Shown: positions 46,324 through 57,336, counted from the first letter of the stretch. The stretch: DNA of 64,000 bases from Mugil cephalus (GCF_022458985.1 NC_061781.1:9575501-9639500); one strand, 5' to 3'. Notes: a model not told the origin generated them from the letters alone. Program-made: numbers and translations.

Positions 46324-47295
46324 TCAAAATGTGCTTTTTAGTTTGAGTCTTTGAAAAGTCAGTTTACACAAATATATCATACGGTGTCTAATCTTTGTAA
46401 GGACCAGTCCATAAATAACAGGGTTCAGTATCGGTGGAAAAACCAGAAACTGTACGGCCATGAAGTTCTTTAGGTTCTGTGACATAGATGCTGATCCGTA
46501 CCTCGAGTATATGATATCAAAAAGCAGAGCAGTGGTGACATTAAGCAGACAAAACAGATGTGGCAGACACGTCTGTGTAAACTTCTTCCTGCCCTCCTTT
46601 GATTTCAGAGCTGTTTTAACCAGCAGCACATATGAGCATGCTATGCAGACAGCATGACAGAAATAAAAAGCGGTGACGATTAGTCCGACTACTTCGCTTG
46701 CTTTTGTTGAACCACAAGCAAGTTTAACAACTGACCAGTTCTCACAGTAGAGTTTCTGGATGATAGAGCCACATATTTTCAGTGTTGATGTCAGGCCTAT
46801 TACAAGTAACCCACAGCTCAGAGGAACAAGCCAAGATAAACTGAATAACATAGCAGACCTTTGCACAGACATCATAGAGTGGTACTCCAAAGGACGACAT
46901 ATAGCCACATATCTATCATAGGACATTAGGACCAGCATGGAGTAGTCAACCATTGCATAGGAGTATATAACATAGACCTGCAAAAGGCATCCTGTGTATG
47001 ATATTATATGAACGTCAGACAAAAGATCAGAAAAAAACTTAGGATAAAAGCCTGTAGTTCCATAAAGTCCATTAATGCAAAGATTACATATAAACGCGTA
47101 CATGGGTTCATGTAGGGTGTGATCCAAAACTATGGTTAAAATGAGAGAAACATTTACCAGCAAAATTGCACAATAACATAGTAAAGAGAGAGAGAAAAGT
47201 GGAACTCTGTAGTTGACTGTTGCACTGAAGCCAGACAGTGAAAAATAACCTATACTGTGCAAGGAAGAGTTAGTCATTTTGTAATAATCCTCCAT
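46324..47295 (-). CDS. Olfactory receptor OR-11 (group III hybrid), intact
   Basis: A 323-residue receptor. SYTGCLLQVYV (Thr shared with OR-13), GTTGFYPKF, SVQRSAMLFSLSW and KASEVVGLIVTAFYF set it apart from its sisters. All conserved OR motifs (LHEPMYAF, MSYDRYVAIC, TCLPHLFCLL, PPILNPVIYG) are intact. The gene sits between hAT copy 1 on its 3' side and a type A upstream region interrupted by a piggyBac piece. Confidence 0.96.
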   Translation of the reverse strand: MEDYYKMTNSSLHSIGYFSLSGFSATVNYRVPLFSLSLLCYCAILLVNVSLILTIVLDHTLHEPMYAFICNLCINGLYGTTGFYPKFFSDLLSDVHIISYTGCLLQVYVIYSYAMVDYSMLVLMSYDRYVAICRPLEYHSMMSVQRSAMLFSLSWLVPLSCGLLVIGLTSTLKICGSIIQKLYCENWSVVKLACGSTKASEVVGLIVTAFYFCHAVCIACSYVLLVKTALKSKEGRKKFTQTCLPHLFCLLNVTTALLFDIIYSRYGSASMSQNLKNFMAVQFLVFPPILNPVIYGLVLTKIRHRMIYLCKLTFQRLKLKSTF

Positions 47296-48050
47296 GAAAA
47301 CACTGTCAAACTGATGACCACAGTGTAGAAGACATGATAAAAGGTGCCTAGAGGTGATAGTGTTGGTAGTGGCCCAGCTGGTCAGTGTCTGAATGACTGT
47401 AGCTCTGTACAGGGAATTTATGGCTTCATGCTACATGAGTGTCATTTGCTTGTGCAGAGCATGTGTTCATTTTCCATGATCACGTGGTTCATTTCAGCAA
47501 ACAAAGTCTTTTTGTCAGTGAACGTTCTCTAAGCACAAGCATATTTTAAGATCAAAGATCAATGTTGTTGGTGATGATATCCTGCTCATTATTGTAATAG
47601 TTTTCTAAAGCTCTTTCCTACAACACAACGAAATAATTTAAGACATACTACTACTAATGGTCTGTCCTGCCACAAAGTTGTTGATGAATGGTTTCTACAT
47701 GAATCACTCAGCAGTGGAAGAAGTACTCAGATATTATTATTATTATTTGGGTCAAAGGTCATGAGGCTTGATGGCGAAGACTCCATAAATATCCATAAAT
47801 AATATAATTTGCAGCCCTTTCTCCTCGGTTCTGGTTTATGACACAGGCAAGACAGGCTTGTTTTATTTTTATTTTCCCTGCATTTTGTTGCTGTGTCAAC
47901 GCCGGTCAAAATTAGAACAGATCCTGCACCCAGCTATTGGAGAAGTTTCTATGAGCTAATATCTGAAAAGTTTCATTCCTAACAGCAGCATCAAGCTTCG
48001 GAAGACTGGATTTGTTTTCACTACCACTAATGTATTGTATACTATATAAC
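47296..48050 (-). promoter_or_regulatory. Type A upstream region of OR-11
   Basis: Matches the OR-9 spacer from the start codon as far as 'attgtatactatat', where it is cut by piggyBac-derived DNA. The sister sequence between that point and 'ctttcttgacc' (about 270 bp) is missing here. Confidence 0.55.
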
Positions 48051-49172
48051 CTATAAGGACCCACGGTGACATGGTTGTCTCACGCCCTATTAATGCTCTG
48101 GATGGTTCCATGTTAAGTTAATCCTTGATTTTTCACTCATGAAGTCCCAGAGTAACACCTATAGCGCATTTATGATAGGTCATGTGACCAGTGGGGTGAT
48201 CATGTGTTTCCATACCAACCGACTGAACTTGACTGAAAGTTGCATTTGGTAAAACCAGCTACCAAGCTAATTTGATGCTGCTCTTTCTGAGGCTAAAAGG
48301 TAAGATTTATCCAATTGAAGGATTGCAATGTTTAAATATCATACTGTTTGTTAAAAATAAACTATTGTTTACACATTTCTTGAAGAACTTTGTATAAAAC
48401 AATCAAGTAAATATTGGTGTGACACAAATGTCACATCGGGCAATTAGCCTAAAAACGGTTGAAAAAAATTGTTGTGACTTATGTGTCACAATAAGAAAAC
48501 TAATCATGATCTGATCAGTTTACTTGGCGGATTCATTTATGTGTGGTTATATATTGTTTATTCTAGCTTATTTGAACCAATATCAGTTATATAATTTTAT
48601 TCATGGGTTGCAATAAGACCTGTTGGGCACCAAGTAACTAGCTACTAAAATGGCAGGTCTAGGACTACATCATGACATCAGCTGCAAGGCATGAATATTT
48701 ACCATTTTTTCTCTCTAGATGAACAGGAAAAAGAGATGGGATTGGGATAAGCATAGCCAGTTGATTCTGGACATGATTTAGAATGGAGATGAAAGTGAGA
48801 TTGAGGGATTTGGTGGTACCAGCTCAGATGAAGACGATCCTGTTGAAGATCCAGATTACACTCCCTTGAATCAGGAGTCAAGTGAGTCTGAATGTGAGTC
48901 AGAAGGGGAAATACCTCAACCAGAAGGGGAAGTGTCTCAACCAAGAGAAGTACCTCAACCAAGTACCTCAACGAAGAAACATATTACTGGCCAAGAAAAT
49001 AAGTTCTCTTGGAGAAAGAAACCTTTTGAAGCCCCTGACTGCACCTTCAAAGGAGAGAGTGTCACACCTCCAGACGAGCTTCCCACTCCCCTGCAGTACT
49101 TCAGGAGGTTCATTACAGAACAGATGATAGACTCAGTGATGGAGCAAACCAATCTGTACAGTGTCGAAACCA
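48051..49172 (+). mobile_element. piggyBac-like transposase 5' fragment
   Basis: A likely 5' leader with a donor (AAAAG|GTAAGA near 48300) and acceptor (TTTCTCTCTAG ending at 48718) leads to ATG at 48719. The reading frame MNRKKRWDWDKHSQLIL has one in-frame stop (TAG about 20 codons in). It continues through an acidic stretch to FSWRKKPFEAPDCTF and ELPTPLQYFRRFITEQMIDS, ending EQTNLYSVE. This is the N-terminal region of piggyBac-derived (PGBD-type) transposases; the catalytic domain is absent. The fragment replaced part of a type A spacer, and neither junction is a clean TTAA duplication. Confidence 0.75.
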
Positions 49173-49876
49173 CTTTCTTTCTTGACCTCCAGCGTTTATT
49201 CACAGAGTGGTGAGGACCCATGAGAAGTAGTTTGATGGTAAAGTTTATTTTCTCTGATACAGACTTTGATCCACATTAAGGTCATGATGTCAAAAAGCAA
49301 AGCAGATGTAACAAACATGACTGAGTGTACAGCATATTTCTCTGTCTTGAGTATAATTGTTTGAACTGTGCAGAAAGAGAACAAAACTTTGACCTGAAAT
49401 GAAAAAGTATAACAAACCTAATGATGTTGAAAACCGACATTTACTAGTGGAGCAACTTTCAGTCGATTGTGGCTGGAGTGACTCATACTTCTGTTACAGG
49501 TTGTTGGTAGCCAAAGGAAAAGGGTTTGCACAAAAAAAAAGTGTTTTAATTTTATGGATGAACATTTTATACTTGCCATATTTACTTGTCAGGTACAGAC
49601 ATCAGGTTGCTGGTCAGTGTAAAGGCAAAACAGACTAACACGCAAATGCAGCCTTGGAAAAGAATGTGGGTTTCATAGGCAGAACAACATTCAGACACCT
49701 GCCTTTCTCTGCTGGAAATTCACAGCTATCGAATTAAACTCTTGATTGAAACCTGCACCCATACGTGAGAATCATTGCAATAACTCGCTGTAAAAAAAAG
49801 TGTTTCTTGATGTAAACAACTACACCAACACACCCGTCCCATATTTGATCAGAACCTTGCAATATTTCAGTAGATT
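49173..49876. other. Array spacer, 3' flank of OR-12
   Basis: Resumes the standard spacer at 'cgtttattcacagagtggtg' and runs through the shared 3' flank. Confidence 0.75.
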
Positions 49877-50848
49877 TCAAAATATGCTTTTTAGTTTGAG
49901 TCTTTGAAAAGTCAGCTGAAACAAATATATCATACGGTGTCTAATCTTTGTCAAGACCAGTCCATAAATGACAGGGTTCAGTATCGGTGGAAAAACCAGA
50001 AACTGTACAGCCATGAAGTTCTTTAAGTTCTGTGACATAGATGCTGATCCGTACCTCGAGTACATGACATCAAAAAGCAGAGCAGTGGTGACATTAAGCA
50101 GACAAAACAGATGTGGCAGACACGTCTGTGTAAACTTCTTCCTGCCCTCCTTGGATTTCAGAGCTGATTTAACCAGCAGCACATATGAGCATGCTATGCA
50201 GACAGCATGACAGAAATAAAAGGCGATGACGATTAGTCCGACTACATCGCTTGCTTTTGTTGAACTACAAGAAAGTTTAACAACTGACCAGTTCTCACAG
50301 TAGAGTTTCTGGATGATAGAGCCACATAATTTCAGTGTTGATGTCAGGCTTATTACAAGTAACACACAGCTCAGGGGAACAAGCCAAGATAAACTGAGTA
50401 ACACAGCAGACCTTCGCACAGACATCATAGAGTGGTACTCCAAAGGACGACATATAGCCACATATCTATCATAGGACATTAGGACCAGCATGGAGTAGTC
50501 AACCATTGCATAGGAGTATATAACATAGACCTGCAAAAGGCATCCTGCGTATGATATTATATGAACGTCAGACAAAAGATCAGAAAAAAACTTAGGATAA
50601 AAGCCTGCAGTTCCATAAAGTCCATTAATGCACAGATTACATATAAACACGTACATGGGTTCATGTAGGGTGTGATCCAAAACTATGGTTAAAATGAGAG
50701 AAACATTTACTAGCAAAATTGCACAATAACTTAATAAAGAGAGAGAGAAAAGTGGAACTCTGTAGTTGACTGTTGCACTGAAGCCAGACAGTGAAAAAAA
50801 ACCTATACTGTGCAAGGAAGAGTTAGTCATTTTGTAATAATCCTCCAT
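49877..50848 (-). CDS. Olfactory receptor OR-12 (group III hybrid), intact
   Basis: A 323-residue receptor with LHEPMYVFIC and tail KLKSIF as in OR-10. IGFFSLSGF replaces IGYFSLSGF, TM1 has LLSYCAILL in place of LLCYCAILL, and SCSSTKASD replaces ACGSTKASD, so two otherwise conserved residues have changed. The C-terminal stretch MIYLFQLTFQRL is shared with OR-13. The frame is fully open. Confidence 0.96.
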   Translation of the reverse strand: MEDYYKMTNSSLHSIGFFSLSGFSATVNYRVPLFSLSLLSYCAILLVNVSLILTIVLDHTLHEPMYVFICNLCINGLYGTAGFYPKFFSDLLSDVHIISYAGCLLQVYVIYSYAMVDYSMLVLMSYDRYVAICRPLEYHSMMSVRRSAVLLSLSWLVPLSCVLLVISLTSTLKLCGSIIQKLYCENWSVVKLSCSSTKASDVVGLIVIAFYFCHAVCIACSYVLLVKSALKSKEGRKKFTQTCLPHLFCLLNVTTALLFDVMYSRYGSASMSQNLKNFMAVQFLVFPPILNPVIYGLVLTKIRHRMIYLFQLTFQRLKLKSIF

Positions 50849-51370
50849 GAAAACACTGTCAAACTGATGAACACAGTGTAGAAGACATGATAAAAGGTGC
50901 CTAGAGGTGATAGTGTTGGTAGTGGCCCAGCTGGTCAGTGTCTGAATGACTGTTGCTCTGTACAGGGAATTTATGGCTTCATGCTACATGAGTGTCATTT
51001 GCTTGTGCAGAGCATGTGTTCATTTTCCATGATCACGTGGTTCATTTCATGATGAGAACATTAAAAACAATGGTGCAGGCAGAACAATGTCGCTAAAACT
51101 ATTTTATTACAAATGTTCAAACACAGCCACATGAACTCTCTTTCTCGGTGAACGCTCCTACGTTGAAGCATATTTTAATATCAGTGATAATGTTTTTGGT
51201 GATGATTTTCTGCTTTATTAAGGCAGCCCTGAAAATTGTTGGCGTTATAGCAATAGTGAAGGCGTTTGATTACATTTCCCATGAATGCTATGTTGCACAG
51301 GCCACACACACTTTGGTCCTAATAATTACCAATTCGATTTTAAATTTTGTACATTTTCTCTGATACGGAC
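50849..51370 (-). promoter_or_regulatory. Type B upstream region of OR-12
   Basis: Sister of the OR-10 upstream region, including the extra 'tgatgagaacattaaaaaca' segment. It ends at ATACGGAC (51363-51370), the left target duplication of hAT copy 2. Confidence 0.6.
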
Positions 51371-51651
51371 TAGGGCTGTCATGGTATATCGGTATTGACA
51401 GTAATTGTAAAAATATATAAATATTGTGTTAAAAATGCGCATATGATCTTGACTGCCCAATTTGGGGTTTGGCCCGCGACCACCACTGCACTCAGAATCT
51501 GCGCTCACTCACTGCTCTTGCTCTCATTTAATATTTATTGGTGCACTTCCACTCCTGACCAGAGAATATCATTGTGATACATCGATGGTAGGGTGGCGCT
51601 GTTGCGAGCTCAAATCGTGTGAGGTGAAGAAGACCAGAAGCAAGCGAGAGG

Positions 51652-52026
51652 TAGTGATGTTCGATACCACCGATTTTCTTTCCGATTCGAGTAAAATTCA
51701 GAGTGGTATTAGCGATACCGATACTTTGTGCAAATACACCCTAATGTGACAGGTAAATCTAAAAAATATATATTGTTTAACTATTAAGAACTACTATAAA
51801 ATGAAAACTTAATTCTGATGCTGTGCTCTCCTCTTCTCCTCTACCTCGCCACAAATGCCTCGTATTCTCTGTTGTGGTTTAACCTCAGCTTTTTCACAGG
51901 GTTTGTTGTGTTACCACAGTTGAATATTTTAGTTACTTTCCACTGTGTGCCTACAGAATCAATTTTAGACCATAAAGACCTGGTATCGGAAGAATCGATA
52001 TTCAGGTATCGATACACACATCACTA
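51652..52026. mobile_element. hAT-type MITE nested in hAT copy 2
   Basis: Ends 'tagtgatgttcgataccacc' and (reverse complement) 'tagtgatgtgtgtatcgatacc' are inverted. GCGAGAGG and TTGAGAGG flank it (6 of 8). The sister hAT copy at about 44285 shows the uninterrupted site 'gtcagaggatgcc', confirming an insertion. Confidence 0.8.
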
Positions 52027-52249
52027 TTGAGAGGATGCAGATGAAGCATGAACATTAAAACGAAAATTAGGGAAAAAATGGGAAAACACTTCTTCTTTTT
52101 TTTCCCCCACCAAGGTCAAACTCCACCGCAGTGTATGTTGTGTGATTGAAGTCTCTATGATTAATGAGTGCATGCTTTGTCCAGTTTATTGCACTAGAAA
52201 GTACTGAAACGATTTAATTTCTGACTTGTTTTGTCTTATGTTTCTTTGT

Positions 52250-52733
52250 TTATTGCAGTAATACAGTGACAAAGGCTCAGAGAGGCACCTTCACAGAGTC
52301 AACTACAACTACAGTAAGTGCTGATTGGTCTATTATTTACATGTAACTTCACTTTGTGTCTCTATATAGAACATTCTACTAGTTTTATCATTTTACTATA
52401 TACTTCAGTTACTTAAATAATGTAATGCAATCTATAAAAATATACTCTAAATATATATTTGGTCTGAATTAATTCCAGGTTATCATACTGAATAAAGTAG
52501 CTTCATGACAAAATGATGTAACTTTTCATTTTATTTTAACAGACTTGTTCTCTGCAGCAGATAGAGGAGATGTTCTTATTCCTTAACTATGTGTTACTGG
52601 GCCTAAAGCAGCGTGACCTTGCAGATAGATATGGGCTCCACAAGTCCACAGTCAGCAGCAGCATCACAACATGGAGCAACTTCCTCTATACCATCCTTGG
52701 GTGCATGTTGAGCGCCTCATTCTCAGAGTAAGG
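52250..52733 (+). mobile_element. DDE-type transposase fragment (HTH_Tnp_4-like)
   Basis: The segment at about 52543-52730 reads QQIEEMFLFLNYVLLGLKQR followed by DLADRYGLHKSTVSSSITTW and NFLYTILGCM. This is the helix-turn-helix region that precedes DDE_Tnp_4 nucleases in Harbinger/ISL2EU-like transposons. An acceptor-like 'ttttaacag' precedes it, and a possible earlier small exon lies at 52255-52315. The catalytic part is missing. Confidence 0.55.
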
Positions 52734-53489
52734 GAAGGAAGTTCTTCAACAGAAAGAGCCCACTCTGACTTCTTGACAACATTAACCAACTATATGCTGT
52801 GGCATGTCTCCTTACAAACTATAAAAACTGACCTCTTGTAAAAGGATGGGCAAAGAAACCTGTGTAGACCTTGAAACTGTACACATTTATTTATGACCTT
52901 AATGCATCATAAAGCATGTAATGCATTTATTGTGCTTATTGCCCTTGTGTAGTTCTGTTTTAAACTCTATTTAACTGTAAATGACCGCAATCCTGTTTTT
53001 CTTTGCCAATGCATATGCTCCCTGTTGGAGTCTGTATACTTGTTGTGCCTCCTCTACAGAATACATGACCAAGCTCAACGCAATTTGGTCTTCTGTCTTG
53101 TTTATTTGACTTACATTAAAACTGTTGCAACACTTAGAGTTAGACAAATTTAATGATGCACAAGGCAAATTATTGATCATAGTAGTTTATTTGACACAAA
53201 AAGATGAGCTGTTATACAACTGGATAGAATAAGGAATAAAGGAAGTTCTGTAGCGTTCACTACCCCTTAACTACTCTATTACACTCCAATAAATAAATAA
53301 ATAAATAAATAATAAGTTGTTCGCGGAAGGCAATAAAATCATGGAAAAAATTTCCACCTAAATAAAATGTTTTAATTTAGCAAGAAACTATTTTGTTGAG
53401 TGACCTAAATGTAAATATGTTGGATCAACATGATGAACTTGCATTACTGTTACTTAGTTACTAGGATTATGTCCAACTAGATTTGTTAG
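52734..53489. other. Non-coding DNA inside hAT copy 2
   Basis: AT-rich, with a short (AAAT)n run near 53288-53312. No gene is recognised. Confidence 0.45.
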
Positions 53490-53585
53490 AGTTGAGCTTG
53501 TAGGACTAGATGGTACAATCCCATAGATAATCAGAACTTGGCATCGAGTGGGGTTGGGGTAAAAGCTTCACTGAGGTCATCAGGT
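53490..53585 (+). repeat. 96-bp direct repeat, left copy
   Basis: Identical over all 96 bases to 57337-57432. It starts 'agttgagcttgtaggactag' and ends 'cttcactgaggtcatcaggt'. The two copies bracket the HERO-like LINE exactly. Confidence 0.95.
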
Positions 53586-53696
53586 GGGCACTCTCTTTCA
53601 CCGGTGTTTCATTGATAGGCCCACGACACCTCCAGAGAGCTCAACGGCGACACCTGGCGTCCCAGGAGTGCCCCCTCCGCTTTTACCCCTCCATAT

Positions 53697-56090
53697 TCAT
53701 TTTGCAGCCCAGTTGGGGTCCTTTCTCTTGATCCAAAGCCAGTTGCTGCTTCGCTCTGCAGCTTCTGACAGTGACTTGACGGCTTTACGGAACACCTGTC
53801 CTCGGACTCCCATCCTCTTAAGAAGCTTGGTTGTGGACGTGGCAACAAACCCTCTACATCCGACCTCGACCGGAAGCACCTGCGTACGCCAGCCGCGCTG
53901 TTCTGCCTCGGCTGCTACGTCAGCGTACTTCAGTTGTTTGCGTTCATATGCTTCACCAACTGCAGCCTCCCATGGCACAGTTAGTTCAACAATGAACACA
54001 GACTTCTGGGAGGTTGACCACATGACCAGGTCTGGTCTGAGGTTAGTTGTTATGATGTCAGGCGGGAAGACGAGTTTCTTGTCAAGATCAACCAGCATCC
54101 TCCAGTCTCGGGCAGAGTCTAGGATGGTTGTTTCGACTCTTGCAGATGGTTTTGTTGGGAGTTGTCCTGCTTTTACAAAGGTGGTGGTGTTCGAGTGTCT
54201 GGGCATTGGTGGAGGGAGGGCGTTGGTGGTGCTTCTCCTTTCTTCCAGGGTGATCGCCAGTTGTCGTAGAACCTGGTTGTGTCTCCAGGTGTATCGACCT
54301 TGGGACAAACTGGTTTTGCAGCCAGTGAGGATGTGCCGCAGTGTTCCAGGAGTTTGGCAAAGTGCACAGGAGGGATCTTCTCCCAGCCACTGGTTTAGGT
54401 TCTTGGGTGTGGGAAGAACATCATAGGTGGCTCTGATGATGAAGCTAATTTGGCTTCCTTCCATTACCCAAAGATCCTTCCATGTGAGCTTCCGATGCTC
54501 GATGTTTTCCCAGCTAGTCCACTGCCCCTGTTTGGACTGTGAGACTGCCGTTGCGCATCTCTCTGCCTCCTCTTGTTGCCGCACCTGGCCAACCACCAGC
54601 TTTCTCCTCTGGGTAGATGTTGCCTTGTGCCATGTGGGTCGACTCGTTGCAAGTCCAAACCCACCTCTTCCATGCTGTACCTGTCCTACAATGTCTCCAT
54701 GCCTGAGAGCAGATTTAGCTTGCTGTACGGCCTCAGATGGGATCCATTTCCTTCCTGTTACCAGTCTGGGAGCAGCCGCTCGGATCACATCATCTTGAGA
54801 ATCCATCAGGGTCATGTTCAGCCTCACTTTGGTGCATTTAAACTCCTCTATGAGGCTAGAGACGGGCAGTTCTAGGGCACCGTGTCCATACAAGCCGATG
54901 TTGCTGAGGCACCGCGGGAGGCCAAGCCACTTCTTGATGTATGAACTGACTGTCCTCTCCAGCTTCTCGACTTTGGTCATAGGGATCTCGTAGACTGTTA
55001 GGGGCCACATCAGACGGGGGAGCAACCCAAACTGCAGGCACCAAAGTTTCAACTTGCCAGGGAGCAAGGTCTTGTCAATACTGACAAGGCCTTTGATGGC
55101 TTCTTCCCTCAGTTGATCACTCTGGTCTGAGTCTTTGAGGCTCGTGTTGTACCATCGCCCCAGGCTCTTGACTGGCAGCTCTGACACCAACGGGATGGGT
55201 GTGTCCTCGATATGGAACCTTTGGTCGACGAGTTTTCCTTTGACGATGGATATGCTCCTGGATTTGCTGGGTTTGAACTTCATGCGTGCCCATGAGATGT
55301 TTGAATGCAGCTTTCCCAGCAGATTTTTGGTGCATGCGATGGTTGGGGTCAAAGTGGTCATGTCATCCATGTAGGCACGAATGGGAGGCAGCCGCTGTCC
55401 ACAGGGCAGACGTTCTCCTCCCACCACCCACTTGGAAGCCCGGATGATCACTTCCATTGCCATGGTGAAGGCTAGTGGAGAAATGGTACATCCAGCCATT
55501 ACTCCCACTTCTAAAGATTGCCAGGATGTTGTGTATTCTGGCGTTTTGATACAGAATTGCAGATCTTTGAAGTAGTTTCTGACCAGATTGATGATGGTAT
55601 CGGGGATGTGGAAGAAACTGAAGGCTGTCCAAATGAGAGAATGGGGGACCGATCCGAAAGCGTTGGCTAGGTCGAGGAATACGACGTGCAGGTCTCTTCC
55701 TTCGCGTTTGGCAGATTGGATTTGGTGCCATATCATGCTTGTATGCTCCAAGCATCCTGAGAAACCAGGTATGCCAGCTTTCTGCACAGACGTATCAATC
55801 AAGTTGTTTTGCTTGAGATACGTTGTCATCCTTTTGGCAACAATGCTAAAGAAGACCTTCCCTTCAACATTCAGCAGATTGATCTGCCGAAATTGATCGA
55901 TGTTTGAGGCTTCCTTCTCCTTGGGTATCACCACTCCCCCTGCTCTTCGCCAGGCTTTTGGGATGTTTTGCTTAGTCCATGTCACCTTCATTTGCTTCCA
56001 CAGAAAGCGTAAGACGTTGGGGGAGTTTTTATACAGCCGGTATGGAACTCCGTTTGGTCCTGGAGCTGAGGCTGCCCGTGCCTTCCTCAC
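53697..56090 (-). CDS. HERO-like LINE: reverse transcriptase plus endonuclease
   Basis: From its first Met this frame has 797 residues, but the true coding sequence begins upstream in the same frame (WSEVEEAVRKA) and continues the protein of the neighbouring frame. It would copy element RNA into DNA at a nicked target. Landmarks: RT entry APGPNGVPYRLYK (9-21), FLDLANAFGSVP (138-149, with catalytic Asp140), active site YMDD (240-243), zinc knuckle C575-C578-H586-C591, and endonuclease residues RPD (685-687) and VELTVPWE (701-708, Glu702). No stop interrupts these domains. The Met given is therefore not a real translation start. Confidence 0.8.
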   Translation of the reverse strand: MRKARAASAPGPNGVPYRLYKNSPNVLRFLWKQMKVTWTKQNIPKAWRRAGGVVIPKEKEASNIDQFRQINLLNVEGKVFFSIVAKRMTTYLKQNNLIDTSVQKAGIPGFSGCLEHTSMIWHQIQSAKREGRDLHVVFLDLANAFGSVPHSLIWTAFSFFHIPDTIINLVRNYFKDLQFCIKTPEYTTSWQSLEVGVMAGCTISPLAFTMAMEVIIRASKWVVGGERLPCGQRLPPIRAYMDDMTTLTPTIACTKNLLGKLHSNISWARMKFKPSKSRSISIVKGKLVDQRFHIEDTPIPLVSELPVKSLGRWYNTSLKDSDQSDQLREEAIKGLVSIDKTLLPGKLKLWCLQFGLLPRLMWPLTVYEIPMTKVEKLERTVSSYIKKWLGLPRCLSNIGLYGHGALELPVSSLIEEFKCTKVRLNMTLMDSQDDVIRAAAPRLVTGRKWIPSEAVQQAKSALRHGDIVGQVQHGRGGFGLATSRPTWHKATSTQRRKLVVGQVRQQEEAERCATAVSQSKQGQWTSWENIEHRKLTWKDLWVMEGSQISFIIRATYDVLPTPKNLNQWLGEDPSCALCQTPGTLRHILTGCKTSLSQGRYTWRHNQVLRQLAITLEERRSTTNALPPPMPRHSNTTTFVKAGQLPTKPSARVETTILDSARDWRMLVDLDKKLVFPPDIITTNLRPDLVMWSTSQKSVFIVELTVPWEAAVGEAYERKQLKYADVAAEAEQRGWRTQVLPVEVGCRGFVATSTTKLLKRMGVRGQVFRKAVKSLSEAAERSSNWLWIKRKDPNWAAK

Positions 56091-56929
56091 TGCTTCCTCG
56101 ACCTCACTCCATCTTGGGGACTGTCGTCCAGCTGATGTTTTGGTTGAGGAAGTGGTGGCATGTCTGGTGGTATTTCCCTCTGTTCCAGTCTTTGGCTGTC
56201 TGTGTGCGTCGCTTTCAGGTGATCGTCAAATTCCCTCTTTGGCACCTTAAGTAACCCGCTCTTTTCCTTTGTGAAGAGTCCTTTGACAAATCTGAAGGGA
56301 TCCTTGTAGAAAGATGTTCTCGCCCTTTCCTTCCTCTTGCGTCGAGTCCTGAGGTTTTCAGCTCTCCGCAGTGTTCCCAGGCGTCCCTTCAGGTCTGCAT
56401 GTAGGAGGTCAATGCCCGATCTTTCCTCCAATGAGGCTCTCTTCCATCGCTTCCTCAAGACTCTTCTCTCTTTGACTAGACGCTGGATTTCTTTTTGCCT
56501 TCTAGACTCGGGAGGGGATGTTGGTGTCTTGTTCTTCCTTCCCGTGTCTTTCGTTCCAAACCTTTCTGCTCCATAAGAGTAGATCAGATCGCCGATTTTC
56601 TCCAGCTTCTTCTCCACTGTTCCTTTAACTCCGTCGAGGATCTCGATTAGGTCTGCATCGATTGTTGCCCACTCTTTCTTGCTGCTGGATTTTGGCCACT
56701 TCACATGAGGTCTGTGGCCTTGAATGTTCTTCTCCAAAGCAGGTTGCACGTGGCTTGGTTCCAGGTTCTCTAATGTTGTGCTTGAATCACTTTCAGCCAC
56801 TGGGGTACTGATGCTCGACGGGCTGTGGGGTAAATCCTGCCGCTGAGCTTCACTCGCCTGACTTGACCTTTCTCTCAAGAGATACTGGTCAATGCGAGGT
56901 CCCGGCCTCACTTTCTCCAAACACTTCAT
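56087..56929 (-). CDS. HERO-like LINE: N-terminal DNA-binding part
   Basis: 280 residues from the first Met, but the frame is open upstream to about 57200 with no other ATG. The zinc finger (CQVCCCGW through HQGRMKC) straddles that Met, so translation of the active ancestor must have begun earlier or without a standard ATG. The visible part is rich in Lys and Arg, with an RRQKEIQRLVKERRVLRKRW helix likely to bind nucleic acid. It ends HQLDDSPQDGV and then loses the frame; the RT frame picks up within the same 40 bases. Confidence 0.7.
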   Translation of the reverse strand: MKCLEKVRPGPRIDQYLLRERSSQASEAQRQDLPHSPSSISTPVAESDSSTTLENLEPSHVQPALEKNIQGHRPHVKWPKSSSKKEWATIDADLIEILDGVKGTVEKKLEKIGDLIYSYGAERFGTKDTGRKNKTPTSPPESRRQKEIQRLVKERRVLRKRWKRASLEERSGIDLLHADLKGRLGTLRRAENLRTRRKRKERARTSFYKDPFRFVKGLFTKEKSGLLKVPKREFDDHLKATHTDSQRLEQREIPPDMPPLPQPKHQLDDSPQDGVRSRKQ

Positions 56930-57336
56930 CCGCCCTTGATGAATTCTTAGGCCTCTGAAGGATGTTACCTTGGACCAGCCACAGCAACATACTTGACATT
57001 CCTGTCCTTCAGCTGATGGTGCTTGTGTTGTGCCGATTATCTGGTTCGTCGTCGTGTTCGTTCCAGGGTCAGTTACCGGGTTGTCAATCGATGAGTTATC
57101 TTCCGCCCCCGCTCTCGCAAACTCTAGGGGTGTTTTCCTCTTTGGACTTTTCGTAGCAATGAGGGTGGCCTTTGTGCACTTATGAAGCGACGGAGCCTGC
57201 CATCATGGATAGCTAGTCCATGACAGCCCCGTTGGGGTCTTTCCTTCCTGTCAGCTGTCTTTCCAAGCCGTCACATGGTCTTTCCCTTGTTGTCAGCTGC
57301 ACTTTCACAGCAGTCACTGGATTACTCCAGATTATC

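Larger units (their letters stand above)
53586..57336 (-). mobile_element. HERO-like LINE with restriction-like endonuclease
   Basis: A 3.75-kb non-LTR element. Reading from right to left: a 5' leader, an open frame from about 57200 with a single CCHC-type zinc finger (CQVCCCGW, then GLRIHQGRMKC), a basic region, a reverse transcriptase, a C-terminal zinc knuckle and a PD-(D/E)XK endonuclease, then about 110 bp of 3'UTR. This order is that of R2-superfamily LINEs; the RT wording (IPKEKEASNIDQFR, SVQKAGIPGFSGCLEH) recalls the fish and lancelet HERO clade. It looks almost whole, with one frame change near 56.1 kb. Confidence 0.8.

Noticed and set aside
53584-54426. 280-residue plus-strand open frame
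   Set aside because: It is antisense to the endonuclease end of the HERO-like LINE and has no domain of its own.
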